Assembly (NCBI RefSeq): GCF_051390635.1
Contig: NZ_JBPODT010000003.1
Location: 372,001 to 436,000 of the forward strand
DNA: 64,000 nt
Reading direction: 5' to 3'
Origin: Microbaculum sp051390635
Lineage (GTDB): Bacteria; Pseudomonadota; Alphaproteobacteria; Rhizobiales; Tepidamorphaceae
Every line of letters starts with the position of its first letter. Positions within the stretch are counted from its first letter, which is position 1. Below, in pieces: positions 43,523 through 51,295 of the stretch. Both the position numbers and the translations under genes were made by a program. The notes beneath the pieces were generated by a model that saw only the letters and a list, made by a program, of their open reading frames with translations, was not told the DNA's origin and did no database searches.

Positions 43523-45085
43523 ATGGCTAAGACCGACAAGGCGGATCGCCTGAAGCCGCGGCTTCCGCGCGGTTTCCAGGACCAAGACACCGGCACGCTG
43601 CGCGCTACCCGCGCCATGCTGGAGACGATCGGCCATGTCTTCGAGCGCTACGGCTTCGATCCGGTCGAGACCCCGGCGATCGAATATACCGAGGCGTTGG
43701 GCAAGTTCCTGCCTGACCAGGACCGGCCGAACGAAGGCGTGTTCTCCTTCCAGGATGACGACGAGCAATGGCTGAGCCTGCGCTACGATCTGACGGCGCC
43801 GCTCGCCCGCTATGTCGCCGAGAACTTCGACCGCCTGCCCAAACCCTATCGCAGCTATCGCTACGGCTACGTTTTCCGGAATGAGAAGCCGGGGCCGGGG
43901 CGTTTCCGGCAGTTCATGCAGTTCGACGCCGACACTGTCGGCTCCGCGTCGGTCGCCGCCGATGCCGAGATCTGCATGATGGCCGCCGACGTCATGGAGG
44001 AGCTGGGCATCCCGCGTGGCGACTACGTCGTCCGCGTGAACAACCGCAAGGTGCTCGACGGCGTGATGGAAACGGCAAAGATCCCCGAGAACTTGCGGGT
44101 TCCGACCTTGCGCGCCATAGATAAGCTTGACCGATTGGGAATGAAGGCGGTTGAACTTCTGCTTGGACCAAGCGGTCGTCGGGACGCGAGCGGCGATCTT
44201 ACTCCCGGTGTTGGACTGGCGCCGGAACAGATTTCGCTCATTAAATGGTTTCTTAGGCTCAGGAGGCCGCTCGGGACTGATACTCAGCCTAACGTCCTGA
44301 ATCCGGTCCACGAGTTCACCTCAGAAACGGCTCCGGTCGGTCAGTCGGTCAAATTGAAAGATATGCTGACCGCAATGAAAGAAAGTCAGTATGGAGCTAA
44401 TTCAACATTTGCTGAAGGCGTAGAAGAGTTTCAGGCAATAGCCTCACTTGTAGCTGCCGCTGGTTATGATGATGGCCGCATCATCATCGACCCTTCCGTC
44501 GTCCGCGGCCTGGAATACTACACGGGCCCGGTCTACGAGGTGGAGCTGACCTTCGAGACGGTCAACGAGAAGGGCGAGAAGGCCCGCTTCGGGTCCGTCG
44601 CAGGCGGCGGACGCTATGACGGTCTCGTCGGCCGTTTCCGTCCCGAGGACACCCCGGCGACCGGGTTTTCGATCGGTGTCAGCCGTCTCCTCGCCGCGCT
44701 GTCGGCGCTCGGCCGTGTCGAGACCAGGGAGACGCTCGGCCCCGTCGTCGTCCTCGTCATGGATCGCGACCGCATCGCCGACTACCAGAGGATGGTGGCC
44801 GGCCTGCGCGCCGCCGGTATCCGCGCCGAAATGTATGTGGGGACCTCGGGCATGAAGGCGCAGATGAAATACGCCGACCGCCGCAACGCCCCCTGCGTGA
44901 TCATCCAGGGCTCGGACGAGCGCGAACGCGGCGTCGTCCAAATCAAGGACCTGATCGAGGGCGCCCGTCTGGCCGAGGCGATCGAGGATCATGCCGAGTG
45001 GAAAGAGGCGCGGCCCGCCCAGGTCGAGGCGGCGGTCGCCGACCTCGTCGACACCGTCCGCGAAATCGTCGGCCGACACCGCTGA
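43523..45085 (+). CDS. hisS: Histidyl-tRNA synthetase, alphaproteobacterial long form
   Basis: 520 residues from the ATG at 43523. Class II motifs: WLSLRYDLTAPLARYVAENF, motif 2 PYRSYRYGYVFRNEKPGPGR and motif 3 GGRYDGLVGRFRPEDTPATG. The anticodon-binding domain begins near residue 412 (VVVLVMDRDRIADYQRMVAG). Residues about 199-318 form the insertion domain with GRRDASGDLTPGVGL. Codon use in that stretch (about 44117-44476) is strikingly different from both sides, with many AAA, GAA, GGA, CTT, AGG and TCA codons, yet the frame is intact. It charges tRNA-His. It heads the hisS-hisZ-hisG cluster. Confidence 0.95.
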   Translation: MAKTDKADRLKPRLPRGFQDQDTGTLRATRAMLETIGHVFERYGFDPVETPAIEYTEALGKFLPDQDRPNEGVFSFQDDDEQWLSLRYDLTAPLARYVAENFDRLPKPYRSYRYGYVFRNEKPGPGRFRQFMQFDADTVGSASVAADAEICMMAADVMEELGIPRGDYVVRVNNRKVLDGVMETAKIPENLRVPTLRAIDKLDRLGMKAVELLLGPSGRRDASGDLTPGVGLAPEQISLIKWFLRLRRPLGTDTQPNVLNPVHEFTSETAPVGQSVKLKDMLTAMKESQYGANSTFAEGVEEFQAIASLVAAAGYDDGRIIIDPSVVRGLEYYTGPVYEVELTFETVNEKGEKARFGSVAGGGRYDGLVGRFRPEDTPATGFSIGVSRLLAALSALGRVETRETLGPVVVLVMDRDRIADYQRMVAGLRAAGIRAEMYVGTSGMKAQMKYADRRNAPCVIIQGSDERERGVVQIKDLIEGARLAEAIEDHAEWKEARPAQVEAAVADLVDTVREIVGRHR

Positions 45086-45088
45086 GCC

Positions 45089-45116
45089 GAAGGCGACGGG
45101 CCAGCCTGTCGCCTTC
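45089..45116 (+). other. Hairpin between hisS and hisZ
   Basis: Perfect nine-pair stem GAAGGCGAC / GTCGCCTTC with a 10-base loop, 3 bases after the hisS stop and without a T run. Likely mRNA processing or partial attenuation within the operon. Confidence 0.55.
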
Positions 45117-45192
45117 CGCGCGCTTGCCTGTTAAAAGGCAGCGACTCTTTCGTGTTCGCTGAGATAACCCCCGCGCAAACGGACCAAGATCG

Positions 45193-46329
45193 ATGATCCG
45201 GCCCGCCGACAAAGACTCAAGCCTGAACGCGCTGCTCGCGTTTTTCGCCGAGCGCGGGCTCAATCGCGTCGATCCGCCGATCCTGCAGCCGGCCTCGGTA
45301 TTCCTGGAGTTGTCGGGCGAGGATATTCGCCGCCGCCTCTATCTCGTGCAGGACCCCTCCGGCCGCGAGCTGTGCCTGAGGCCCGATTACACGATCCCCG
45401 TCAGCCTCGATCATCTCGCCGGTCCGGCGGCCGACAAGGCCGCCGGCTACTCCTATCTCGGGCCGGTGTTCCGTTACCGTCCCCAGCAAGGCACCCCGGG
45501 CGAATTCGCCCAGGCCGGCATCGAACTCTATGGCATCGAAGACCGCGATCACGCCGACGCCGAGATCATTGCCCTGTCGCTCGATGCGGTCAGCCGTTTC
45601 GGCCTGAGCGATCCCGAGATCAGGCTGGGCGATCCGGGCCTGTTCATGGCCTTCGTCGCCGCCCTCGGGCTGCCCGAGCCGTGGCCGCGCCGCCTGCGCG
45701 CCGCCTTCGGCCGGCCCGGCGGTCTTGCCGAAGTCCTGTCGGGCAAGCCGGCGCCGTTGGCTGCGGACGACAAGCGCCACGCCTTCCTCGCAGGTCTCGC
45801 GCGCACCGACCCGGAGGCGGCCCGTGCGGCGGTCGAGGAGATGGTGGCGGTTGCCGGCATCGCCCCGATCGGCGGCCGCAGTCCGCAGGAGATCGCCGAG
45901 CGCCTGCTGGAACAGGCCGAGATTGCCGGCGGACGCGGGCTCGACGAAACGGCCCGGGACGTGCTGACCCGTGTTGCCGCCGTGCGCGGCGAGCCGGAAA
46001 CGGCGTTGAAGGAATTTACCGAGATTGCCGATGGCGCCGGTCTCGACGTGAACGAAAATCTGGTCGGTCTCGCCCGCCGGTTCCTGACCATGGTCGAGCG
46101 CGGTGTCTCGCTGGACCGCGTCACCTTTTCCGCCGAGTTCGGCCGCCGGCTCGATTACTACACGGGCTTCGTCTTCGAGATCTACGATCCGGCCCACCGC
46201 GAAGCGGGCCAGGTCATCGGCGGCGGTCGCTACGACAAGCTGTTGAGTCTCCTGGGCGCGCCGCGGGAGATCCCTGCCGTGGGATGCGCCATCTGGATAG
46301 ACCGTCTCGTCGGGGAGGAGCCGGCATGA
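45193..46329 (+). CDS. hisZ: ATP phosphoribosyltransferase regulatory subunit HisZ
   Basis: 378 residues. A class II synthetase-like fold related to HisRS: FRYRPQQGTPGEFAQAGIEL, RRLDYYTGFVFEIYDP and a GGGRYDKLLSLLGAP motif 3, but no anticodon domain. HisZ pairs with HisG and makes it sensitive to histidine. The start ATG 45193 has a weak ribosome site. Its TGA overlaps the hisG ATG (ATGA). Confidence 0.92.
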   Translation: MIRPADKDSSLNALLAFFAERGLNRVDPPILQPASVFLELSGEDIRRRLYLVQDPSGRELCLRPDYTIPVSLDHLAGPAADKAAGYSYLGPVFRYRPQQGTPGEFAQAGIELYGIEDRDHADAEIIALSLDAVSRFGLSDPEIRLGDPGLFMAFVAALGLPEPWPRRLRAAFGRPGGLAEVLSGKPAPLAADDKRHAFLAGLARTDPEAARAAVEEMVAVAGIAPIGGRSPQEIAERLLEQAEIAGGRGLDETARDVLTRVAAVRGEPETALKEFTEIADGAGLDVNENLVGLARRFLTMVERGVSLDRVTFSAEFGRRLDYYTGFVFEIYDPAHREAGQVIGGGRYDKLLSLLGAPREIPAVGCAIWIDRLVGEEPA

Positions 46330-47300
46330 GCGAAACGCTGCTGATCGCCGTGCCTTCGAAGGGGCGCTTGCAGGAAAACGCCGACAAGTTCTTCGCCCGC
46401 GCCGGTCTTGCCGTTAAGCGCTCTCGCGGCGCCCGCGACTATCGCGGTGTCATCGACGGCGTGCCCGGCGTCGAGGTGCTGTTTCTTTCAGCCTCCGAAA
46501 TCACCCGCGAGATCGGCGCCGGCGCCGTTCATCTGGGCATTACCGGAGAGGATCTCGTTCGCGAAGTGATCCCCGATGCCGACAAGGCCGTCGCGCTCGT
46601 CACCCCGCTCGGATTCGGCGGTGCCAACGTCGTCGTCGCCGTGCCGCAGATGTGGATCGACGTGCGCACCATGGCGGACCTCGACGACGTGGCGCAGGGA
46701 TTCCATGCCCGCCACGGCCGCAGACTGCGCGTCGCGACCAAATACGTGAACCTGACCCGCGCCTTCTTCGCCGAGCATTCGGTCGGTGACTATCTGATCG
46801 TCGAAAGCCTGGGCGCCACGGAAGGCACGCCGGCGTCCGGCGCGGCCGATCTGATCGTCGACATCACGACGACGGGCGCGACGCTGGCCGCCAACGCGCT
46901 GAAGATCCTCGATGACGGCGTCATCCTGAAGAGCGAGGCCAATCTGGTCGCGTCCCTGAGGGCGGCATGGAACGGCCGGCAGCGCCGTGCGCTGAAGAGC
47001 CTTCTCGACCGGATCGCCGCCGAAGAGCGCGCTCGCACCATCCGCGAGGTCCGTGCCGTCGTGCCGGGAGACGCGCGCAAGATCGCGGACGGCGTGATCG
47101 GTCGCTTCGGCTGCGAGGCGCCCTACGGTGTCGAGAAGAACGGGCCGCTCGTGCTTCACTGCCCGGTCGGCGCGATCCACCCCCTGGCCGAGTACCTGCG
47201 CGAGCAGGGCGCCGACACGGTCGGCGTCGCGCAGGCTGAGTATGTGTTCCAGGCCCGCAACTCGCTCTACGACAGCGTGATGCAGCGCCTGGGAGCCTAG
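46326..47300 (+). CDS. hisG: ATP phosphoribosyltransferase catalytic subunit HisG, extended
   Basis: 324 residues from the ATG at 46326, overlapping hisZ by 4 bases. Start LLIAVPSKGRLQENADKFFA and PRPP-binding ADLIVDITTTGATLAANALK are standard. It catalyses the first step of histidine biosynthesis. HisZ-dependent HisG is often only about 220 residues, but this one has about 90 more, ending in a beta-alpha-beta stretch (PLVLHCPVGAIHPLAEYLRE and NSLYDSVMQRLG) that resembles the HisG_C regulatory domain. I recall similar about 325-residue HisG in Bradyrhizobium relatives. Confidence 0.93.
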   Translation: MSETLLIAVPSKGRLQENADKFFARAGLAVKRSRGARDYRGVIDGVPGVEVLFLSASEITREIGAGAVHLGITGEDLVREVIPDADKAVALVTPLGFGGANVVVAVPQMWIDVRTMADLDDVAQGFHARHGRRLRVATKYVNLTRAFFAEHSVGDYLIVESLGATEGTPASGAADLIVDITTTGATLAANALKILDDGVILKSEANLVASLRAAWNGRQRRALKSLLDRIAAEERARTIREVRAVVPGDARKIADGVIGRFGCEAPYGVEKNGPLVLHCPVGAIHPLAEYLREQGADTVGVAQAEYVFQARNSLYDSVMQRLGA

Positions 47301-47309
47301 CCCGGGGGA

Positions 47310-47582
47310 CTAGTCGGTGCCGTGACCGGTTTCGTAGGCCCACGTCCTTTTGGCAATCCAGACGGTCGCGATGAGGGCGCAGGTCATCGGGATGGCGCCG
47401 AGCGGCAGGTAGATCTCCGGCGGTAGGTGCAAAAGGCCGGCTGCCGACCAGTCCAGCGCGAGCGCGACGAAACCGATTTCGGAGCCGAACAGGATCGTCA
47501 TGCCGATCGTGTTCAGGATTGCGATCGCGAGGATGGCCGAAGCCGGACGCGGCGACGCGACAGGTTCCAACGGGGTAGACAT
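47310..47582 (-). CDS. Small two-helix membrane protein
   Basis: 90 residues from the ATG at 47582 (MSTPLEPVASPRPASAILAI). Two hydrophobic segments, about 15-38 and 48-72, are joined by ALDWSAAGLLHLPPEIY; tail AYETGHGTD. No known family comes to mind. It lies tail-to-tail with hisG, 9 bases apart, and divergent from another small membrane protein. Function unknown. Confidence 0.6.
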   Translation of the reverse strand: MSTPLEPVASPRPASAILAIAILNTIGMTILFGSEIGFVALALDWSAAGLLHLPPEIYLPLGAIPMTCALIATVWIAKRTWAYETGHGTD

Positions 47583-47916
47583 CCGAGTAGGTCTTCCTTC
47601 GGGGATCCACGGGCCTTTCGGGCCTCGGGGCGGGCGCAACGGCGCCGGCGCGCTTATGATATCTGTCGAAAGCGCTCGGTTTGAAAGAGGCGGCGGATTT
47701 TATTTTTGTGACCCCATGGACGGACTTGCGAAAGCCGGAACCCGGGAGCACTATCTGACCCGTCGGACGGAGCGTCCGGCCTGGAAAGTGCCCCCGGCAG
47801 GCGTGATATCCCGCAGCCGGGCAGCGCCTTACGAAAGCCGAGAACTCCGCCGCGAGCCATGCGCGAGGGCGTCTCGCGCAGCAGGGACGGTCGTCCCCTT
47901 TGGGGGGGGGGTATCG
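47583..47916. other. Divergent gap with hairpin and G10 tract
   Basis: 334 bases between two divergent small membrane-protein genes. No supported gene. It holds a perfect eight-pair hairpin TGCGCGAG / CTCGCGCA (47860-47880), a second short hairpin GGGAC / GTCCC (47884-47897), and then ten consecutive G. Promoters were not assigned. Confidence 0.6.
47902..47911 (+). repeat. Homopolymer of ten G just before a start codon
   Basis: Ten consecutive G end 5 bases before the ATG at 47917, so the tract occupies the ribosome-binding position. Such tracts slip during replication and could vary the spacing or strength of translation initiation. Confidence 0.7.
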
Positions 47917-48225
47917 ATGGTCTTCCTTCTCTCGGTTGTCGTGCTCGCCGTGGTGGTCGTGATGTTCATGACCGTCCAGCGGGTCTACCGTTCGCCAGCC
48001 AGGCCGAAATGGCTCGACGACGAGCCGGTGGTCATGCCGGTCAGCGTGACGTTTACCGGCGTATTCGCCGGTTCGATCGGTGCCATCGTCGCCACGTCCC
48101 TCGATCTGCCCCTCGGCGTGTGGGGCGATATCGGCGTCTCGCTGGCGGCGATCGTCATGATAGTGCTGATCGCGCGGACGGGATTTCTGCTGGTGGCTGG
48201 TCGCGGTCCGGCCGTTCCAGGCTGA
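47917..48225 (+). CDS. Small membrane protein, about 102 residues
   Basis: From the ATG at 47917: MVFLLSVVVLAVVVVMFMTV is the first helix. A short basic loop with KWLDDEPVVMPVSVTFTG follows, then two more hydrophobic segments ending VIARTGFLL-like (VLIARTGFLLVAG). No known family. Translation would be set by the G10 tract immediately upstream. It ends 13 bases from the convergent BcsS-like gene. Function unknown. Confidence 0.6.
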   Translation: MVFLLSVVVLAVVVVMFMTVQRVYRSPARPKWLDDEPVVMPVSVTFTGVFAGSIGAIVATSLDLPLGVWGDIGVSLAAIVMIVLIARTGFLLVAGRGPAVPG

Positions 48226-48238
48226 GAGCCGATCGCGA

Positions 48239-48955
48239 TCATTTCCACATCTTGACCTGCACGGCGACATAGGGGCCGTCGGCGTTCGGCTCGACCGCCC
48301 AGCCGCCTCCGGCCTTGATCTGTATGGCGCGCGACGGCCGGTAGCCGATCAGCAGGCCGTAGCGCTGCTGGTCGTAGCCCGGCTCGCCAAAGGCCGCGAT
48401 TTCCGGTTCGAGACTGATGTTCGCCGCGATGTCGACACTCATCGCGATCCTGGCGCAATAGGTCTCCGCGGCGGTGGCGTAGCAGGCTGAACCGTTGAGG
48501 AACGTGCTGTCCGTCAGCCGCAGCCAGCCCTCGACAAGCGCCTTGGCGCCCAGGCGCGTGCCCTGCGGCGACTTGCCCGGATCGTAGGGCTCGGTCGTTT
48601 GATCCTGGACCGTCGGGCCGCCATAGACCGTCAGTCCCATGTTGCCGCCGATCCACTGGAATCCCGGCATCACCTCCGCCGAAAGCAGGCGGCCGGTGAT
48701 ATCGACGGTTCCTGCGAGGTAGTTGAACTGCCCGCCGTTGACGCTGGCCCTGAGCCGCCAGCCGGTATGGTCGAGATCGCCGACCGGCGCCCAGACCAGG
48801 CCACCGTGTCCGAAGAAGGAGTCCTCGGCGCCGTCGAGACCGAAAAACAGGTGCCAGCGCGGAGAGTGGGTTTCGGAAGCGGCCGCAGACGTCGTGACGA
48901 GCGCGAACGCAAACGCGGCAGCGATCGTCAGCCGCCGGTGCGATCGCGCCCTCAT
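48239..48955 (-). CDS. Cellulose biosynthesis protein BcsS-like
   Basis: 238 residues from the ATG at 48955 (MRARSHRRLTIAAAFAFALV, signal peptide). The mature part is rich in amphipathic beta strands: WHLFFGLDGAEDSFFGHGGL, GFQWIGGNMGLTVYGGPTVQ and RYGLLIGYRPSRAIQIKAGG, ending in VQVKMWK. This matches the BcsS group of outer-membrane beta-barrel-like proteins often found with alphaproteobacterial cellulose genes. No bcs gene is nearby, so the role here is open. Confidence 0.75.
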   Translation of the reverse strand: MRARSHRRLTIAAAFAFALVTTSAAASETHSPRWHLFFGLDGAEDSFFGHGGLVWAPVGDLDHTGWRLRASVNGGQFNYLAGTVDITGRLLSAEVMPGFQWIGGNMGLTVYGGPTVQDQTTEPYDPGKSPQGTRLGAKALVEGWLRLTDSTFLNGSACYATAAETYCARIAMSVDIAANISLEPEIAAFGEPGYDQQRYGLLIGYRPSRAIQIKAGGGWAVEPNADGPYVAVQVKMWK

Positions 48956-49051
48956 CGGTCCGCACCCCGGTCCATTGCACTTCCCCCAAGGGAAATTCAA
49001 CCAGAGTTAGAAACCGGGCGCAACGATGTGTGTTCGCGGGAAGGGCATACG

Positions 49052-49084
49052 GCAAAACAAAAGGGGCGGCCCGGAGGCCGCCCC
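49052..49084 (-). terminator. Rho-independent terminator of groESL
   Basis: Perfect nine-pair stem GGGGCGGCC / GGCCGCCCC with loop CGGA (49063-49084). On the minus strand it is followed by TTTTGTTTTG. It lies 28 bases after the groEL stop. Confidence 0.9.
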
Positions 49085-49112
49085 TCGTATCTGCGAATAG
49101 GCGGGAGACTTC

Positions 49113-50750
49113 TTAGAAGTCCATGCCGCCCATGCCGCCGCCGGGCATGGCCGGAGCCGCGGATTCCTTCTTGGGAAGCTCGGCCACCATCGCCTCGGTG
49201 GTGATCAGCAGGCCGGCAACCGAAGCGGCGTCCTGCAGGGCGGTGCGAACGACCTTGGTCGGGTCGATGATGCCCTGGGCAACCATGTCGCCATACTCTT
49301 CGGTCTGGGCGTTGAAGCCGAAGGTATCGCCCTTCGTCTCCAGCACCTTGCCGACCACGATCGAGCCTTCGACACCGGCGTTCTCGACGATCTGCCGGAT
49401 CGGGGACTCGAGCGCCTTCAGGACGATGTTGATACCGGCCTGGATGTCGGCGTTGTCCGAGGAGAGCTTGGTAACCGCGGTCTTTGCGCGCAGCAGAGCG
49501 ATGCCGCCGCCGGGAACGATGCCTTCCTCGACCGCCGCGCGGGTGGCGTTGAGGGCGTCGTCGACGCGATCCTTCTTCTCCTTCACCTCGATCTCGGTGG
49601 CGCCGCCGACACGGATCACCGCAACGCCGCCGGCGAGCTTCGCCAGCCGCTCCTGCAGCTTTTCGCGATCGTAGTCGGAGGTCGTCTCCTCGATCTGGGC
49701 CTTGATCTGACCGACCCGGCCCTCGATGTCCTTCTTCTTGCCGGAGCCGTCGACGATCGTGGTCTCTTCCTTGGTGATGTTGACCTTCTTCGCCTTGCCC
49801 AGCATGTCGAGGGTGACGTTCTCGAGCTTGATGCCGAGGTCCTCGGAGATCACCTGGCCGCCAGTCAGGGTGGCGATGTCCTCGAGCATGGCCTTGCGAC
49901 GGTCACCGAAGCCCGGCGCCTTCACGGCCGCGACCTTCAGACCACCGCGCAGCTTGTTGACGACGAGCGTGGCCAGGGCCTCGCCCTCGACGTCCTCGGC
50001 GATGATCAGCAGCGGACGACCGGACTGGACGACCGCCTCGAGAACGGGAAGCATCGCCTGGAGGTTCGACAGCTTCTTCTCGTGCAGGAGGATGTAGGGA
50101 TCCTCGAGGTCGCAGATCATCTTCTCGGCGTTGGTGATGAAGTACGGCGAGAGATAGCCACGATCGAACTGCATGCCTTCGACGACCTCGAGTTCGGTCT
50201 CGAGCGACTTGGCTTCCTCGACCGTGATCACGCCCTCGTTGCCGACGCGCTGCATGGCCTCGGAGATCATGTCGCCGATCTCGCGATCGCCGTTCGCCGA
50301 GATCGTGCCGACCTGGGCGACTTCCTCGGAGGTCTTGATCTTCTTCGAACGCTTCTGGAGGTTCGCGACGGCTTCTTCGACGGCCATGTCGACGCCGCGC
50401 TTCAGATCCATCGGGTTCATGCCGGCGGCGACGGCCTTGGCGCCTTCGCGTACGATCGCCTGGGCGAGAACGGTCGCGGTGGTGGTGCCGTCACCGGCGA
50501 TGTCGTTGGTCTTCGACGCCACCTCGCGCACCATCTGGGCGCCCATGTTCTCGAACTTGTCCTCGAGCTCGATCTCCTTGGCGACCGTCACACCGTCCTT
50601 GGTGATGCGCGGCGCGCCGAACGACTTCTCGAGAACGACGTTGCGGCCCTTCGGACCCAGCGTCACCTTCACCGCATTGGCGAGGATGTCGACGCCGTTG
50701 AGCATGCGCTCACGGGCGTCGCGGGAAAATTTGACTTCTTTCGCAGCCAT
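49113..50750 (-). CDS. groEL: Chaperonin GroEL (Hsp60)
   Basis: 545 residues. MAAKEVKFSRDARERMLNGV start, ATP-site DGVTVAKEIELEDKFENMGA and AGDGTTTATVLAQAIVREGA, and the C-terminal Gly-Met tail GGGMGGMDF. With GroES it folds proteins inside the double-ring cavity in the cytosol. It is second gene of groES-groEL (60-base gap), under the CIRCE/HrcA-type promoter upstream of groES, with its own strong terminator. Confidence 0.98.
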   Translation of the reverse strand: MAAKEVKFSRDARERMLNGVDILANAVKVTLGPKGRNVVLEKSFGAPRITKDGVTVAKEIELEDKFENMGAQMVREVASKTNDIAGDGTTTATVLAQAIVREGAKAVAAGMNPMDLKRGVDMAVEEAVANLQKRSKKIKTSEEVAQVGTISANGDREIGDMISEAMQRVGNEGVITVEEAKSLETELEVVEGMQFDRGYLSPYFITNAEKMICDLEDPYILLHEKKLSNLQAMLPVLEAVVQSGRPLLIIAEDVEGEALATLVVNKLRGGLKVAAVKAPGFGDRRKAMLEDIATLTGGQVISEDLGIKLENVTLDMLGKAKKVNITKEETTIVDGSGKKKDIEGRVGQIKAQIEETTSDYDREKLQERLAKLAGGVAVIRVGGATEIEVKEKKDRVDDALNATRAAVEEGIVPGGGIALLRAKTAVTKLSSDNADIQAGINIVLKALESPIRQIVENAGVEGSIVVGKVLETKGDTFGFNAQTEEYGDMVAQGIIDPTKVVRTALQDAASVAGLLITTEAMVAELPKKESAAPAMPGGGMGGMDF

Positions 50751-50810
50751 TTCTTGCTACCTCTGTTAAGTGCTTGCGCAGAAATAAAAAAACCGCAGAG
50801 ACCCGTCAGG

Positions 50811-51125
50811 TCACGCGGCTTTCTTCTTCGCAGCCTTGGTTTCGATGACGCCCATGATGTCGGACTCTTTCATGATCAGGTAATCCTGACCGTCGACCTT
50901 CACCTCGGTGCCAGACCACTTGCCGAACAGGATCCGGTCGCCTGCCTTGACATCCATCGTGATACGCTTGCCGGCCTCATCCCTGCCGCCCGGGCCGACG
51001 GCGACGACTTCGCCTTCGCTCGGCTTTTCCTTGGCGGTGTCCGGGATGATGATGCCGCCCGCGGTCTTCTCTTCTTCGCTGATGCGCTTCACAAGCACAC
51101 GGTCGTGCAGAGGACGAAAGTGCAT
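50811..51125 (-). CDS. groES: Co-chaperonin GroES (Hsp10)
   Basis: 104 residues from the ATG at 51125, with GGAGGG 10 bases upstream. MHFRPLHDRVLVKRISEEEK and the mobile loop KTAGGIIIPDTAKEKP are canonical. The C-terminal VIETKAAKKKAA is Lys/Ala rich. It caps the GroEL cavity. Long plus-strand ORFs across groESL are antisense shadows. Confidence 0.97.
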   Translation of the reverse strand: MHFRPLHDRVLVKRISEEEKTAGGIIIPDTAKEKPSEGEVVAVGPGGRDEAGKRITMDVKAGDRILFGKWSGTEVKVDGQDYLIMKESDIMGVIETKAAKKKAA

Positions 51126-51195
51126 GTAAAGTACCCTCCAAATTATGCGGCTCTCTTCGCGGAGCCACGGGTTCACAGAGTGTTTGGGACGGCTG

Positions 51196-51222
51196 TTAGC
51201 ACTCTCGATTGATGAGTGCCAG
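51196..51222 (-). promoter_or_regulatory. CIRCE operator upstream of groESL
   Basis: TTAGCACTC-N9-GAGTGCCAG on the plus strand; one arm is consensus and the other has two changes (CAG for TAA). It lies just downstream of the likely transcription start, where HrcA binding would block groESL until heat shock. Confidence 0.9.
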
Positions 51223-51234
51223 CAGTCGCTGAAC

Positions 51235-51263
51235 GAGATAAGTTGGGGTGGTGGGACTGTCAA
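51235..51263 (-). promoter_or_regulatory. Sigma-70-type promoter of groESL
   Basis: Minus-strand TTGACA (51258-51263), 17-base spacer, TATCTC (51235-51240). It is immediately upstream of CIRCE. Confidence 0.8.
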
Positions 51264-51295
51264 GGGGCGGAGCGGTCGGCGCGGGCGATTCGGGC

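Noticed and set aside
44117..44476. Mobile element or intein inserted in hisS
   Set aside because: No inverted repeats, target duplication, transposase or splicing motifs; the stretch aligns with the family's own insertion domain.
50082..51212. 376-codon open frame antisense to groESL
   Set aside because: Shadow of two certain genes; no start context or recognisable domain.
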